Source: Clostridia bacterium (GTDB taxonomy: Bacteria > Bacillota > Clostridia > Oscillospirales > CAG-272). From it: a stretch of 64,000 nt of DNA. The DNA lies in the NCBI GenBank assembly GCA_017467815.1, contig JAFUKI010000039.1:48407-112406 (forward strand). The letters are read 5' to 3'. The position numbers and the translations under genes were made by a program. Below are positions 63,248-64,000 of this stretch, piece after piece. Every line of letters starts with the position of its first letter. Within the stretch, counting starts at the first letter, position 1. The notes under the pieces are model-generated. The model was not told the origin of the DNA and did no database searches. It saw only the letters and a program-made list of their open reading frames with translations.

Positions 63248-63395
63248 ATGCAGAGAGCTGTATCCCGCCTTGAAGGAAGCGGCGTTTCACTTGATCAGGT
63301 ATCCGAGGATCATGGCTGCAGCGATGTCAGCAGCTTCATCGGGGCATTTCAAAGGATCTATAGTGTAGCTCACGGAAAACGCAGACAAGTATTCT
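63248..63395 (+). pseudogene. AraC/XylS-type HTH remnant
   Basis: Encodes AVSRLEGSGVSLDQVSEDHGCSDVSSFIGAFQRIYSVAHGKRRQVF, which corresponds to the second helix-turn-helix of AraC-type regulators (S..S..Q/E.....G.SD.S.F...F...Y......R). The first helix-turn-helix and the sensor domain are missing, and the rest of the frame to 63508 is not coding. No promoter. Only the fragment survives. Confidence 0.6.
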
Positions 63396-63658
63396 GCAGT
63401 TGCTGCAGTATCGTCAGAAAAACGGTTACGGAATCATCACAGGTGTATGATCACAGAAATTACAGAAAATATTTTTCTTTTCCGCAACCTTTTTCAAGAT
63501 TCCGATGACATATTGGTGAACCCACCAAACAACAGCTGCTTGAAGAATCCATGATAAGGTTACGCTGATATGACCCGATATACTGAATTTTCTTTAATTG
63601 GGTTGGAATGATTCTCGGCGATCTTAAAAAAATGATCTTGAAAATTTTCAAAAACCTA
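63396..63658. other. Non-coding stretch before the right-edge T-box
   Basis: No coding frame with a start or domain, no clear repeats. The first part is probably further decayed sequence from the AraC-type remnant. Confidence 0.5.
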
Positions 63659-63687
63659 TTGACAAGGTGGGCATTTCGTGCTATAAT
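63659..63687 (+). promoter_or_regulatory. Consensus promoter of the right-edge T-box transcript
   Basis: TTGACA (63659-63664), 17 bases, TATAAT (63682-63687): a full consensus. Confidence 0.9.
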
Positions 63688-63704
63688 AACACCATCATAA
63701 ACCG

Positions 63705-63990
63705 TTGAAGCGGAGATAACGTCAATCAAGACTACACAGAGAACCCGTGGTGCTGAGAGTCGGGTTAGAAACTGTTTGGCAAATGGACCGCTGAGGGCGC
63801 AGTCAAAAGAACACCTTTGTTCCGAGTATTCTGCGACGTTGTAGGCAGACGTAATTTGCCGGAGATATGTTGGTATCTCGCTAAGCGCACACCCTTTTGG
63901 GATGTGAATCAAGGTGGCACAGCGGATAGTTTTATTGTGCTGTTCGTCCTTGACAGAGAGGCTATTTCTGTCAGGGGCGTTTTTGTTTTC
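63705..63990 (+). promoter_or_regulatory. T-box riboswitch with probable Trp specifier; target gene beyond right edge
   Basis: The antiterminator region is AAGGTGGCACAGCGG (63911-63925), a variant of the usual TGGnACCGCG. It pairs by CGTCCTT with AAGG. The terminator has arms CGTCCTTGACAGA (63945-63957) and TCTGTCAGGGGCG (63967-63979), then TTTTTGTTTT. Stem I base is AGCGG/CCGCT (63708 and 63787 regions). The triplet just 5' of the stem is TGG followed by A, a tryptophan codon; ACC (Thr) overlaps the stem and is less likely. A tryptophan-related gene, such as trpS or a trp operon, is expected after 64000. Confidence 0.82.
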
Positions 63991-64000
63991 ATAAACTATC

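Overview
The window looks like chromosomal DNA of a strictly anaerobic, low-to-mid GC Bacillota, most likely a gut-type member of class Clostridia (Oscillospirales-like; inferred from gene content, not from a marker-gene search). The reasons are three T-box leaders, near-perfect sigma-A promoters (TTGaca-17-TATAAT), strong GGAGG ribosome binding sites, formate-tetrahydrofolate ligase, a biotin-dependent sodium-pump carboxylase/decarboxylase operon, a DivIVA-type coiled-coil protein, a CD1247-type zinc-ribbon protein, DUF951, XpaC and a ClpP/TepA-like protease. No phage, insertion sequence, CRISPR array, rRNA or replication origin is visible.

Layout. 0-8 kb (mostly minus): a partial lipoprotein; then pheS-pheT, a phosphoribosyltransferase, trkA and trkH reading leftward behind a Phe T-box. 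8.4-11.3 kb (+): fhs-tsaE-tsaB. 11.3-13 kb: a decayed patch with two N-truncated, minus-strand carbohydrate-related remnants on either side of an intact tRNA-Val(GAC). 13-15.4 kb (-): ROK repressor, manA and a small zinc-site membrane protein. 15.6-18.1 kb (+): BlaI-like repressor, an unknown protein with a possible nuclease-like core, and XpaC-like protein. 18.2-19.4 kb (-): amidohydrolase and GtrA. 19.7-25.4 kb (+): carboxyltransferase, gamma subunit, biotin carrier, beta sodium pump, 5S-type carboxyltransferase and a winged-helix regulator. 25.4-27.5 kb (-): DivIVA-like and XRE-TPR pair. 27.8-32.4 kb (+): gltX, glnS and a Cys/Met-metabolism PLP enzyme. 32.6-37.4 kb (+): DUF951, YfhO, ruvA, ruvB. 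37.5-41.9 kb (-): zinc-ribbon protein, efp, asnA, an alpha/beta hydrolase and a broken toroid-type gene. 42-44 kb (+): HPr and enzyme I. 44-45.9 kb (-): Gfo/Idh/MocA oxidoreductase and TepA-like protease. 46-48.4 kb (+): Leu T-box, leuA (frameshifted) and a MaoC-like protein. 48.6-57.4 kb (+): a run of six genes, all predicted to act at or outside the membrane (MBOAT acyltransferase, AlgX/AlgJ-like protein, D-Ala-D-Ala dipeptidase lipoprotein, TPR/RCC1 protein, Ig-transglutaminase, lipoprotein). 57.5-61.1 kb (+): Nudix, TipAS, SDR, cytidylate-kinase-like, MATE. 61.2-64 kb: YjbR, a CrtC/AttH-like lipocalin protein, remnants of a URO-D-family gene and an AraC-type gene, and a third T-box (probably Trp) whose target gene lies past the right edge.

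How it works together. The best-defined system is the 19.7-24.7 kb operon. It carries both halves of a methylmalonyl-CoA:pyruvate transcarboxylase (12S-like and 5S-like) around one biotin carrier, plus the beta and gamma subunits of a sodium-pumping decarboxylase. The 48.6-57.4 kb block looks like a cell-envelope module that acylates and trims surface polymers. Gene decay recurs: five loci (11.3-12.2, 12.5-12.9, 40.7-41.9, leuA, 63.0-63.4 kb) are truncated or frameshifted, most of them in catabolic functions. All identifications are from reading motifs and translations; no database search was run.
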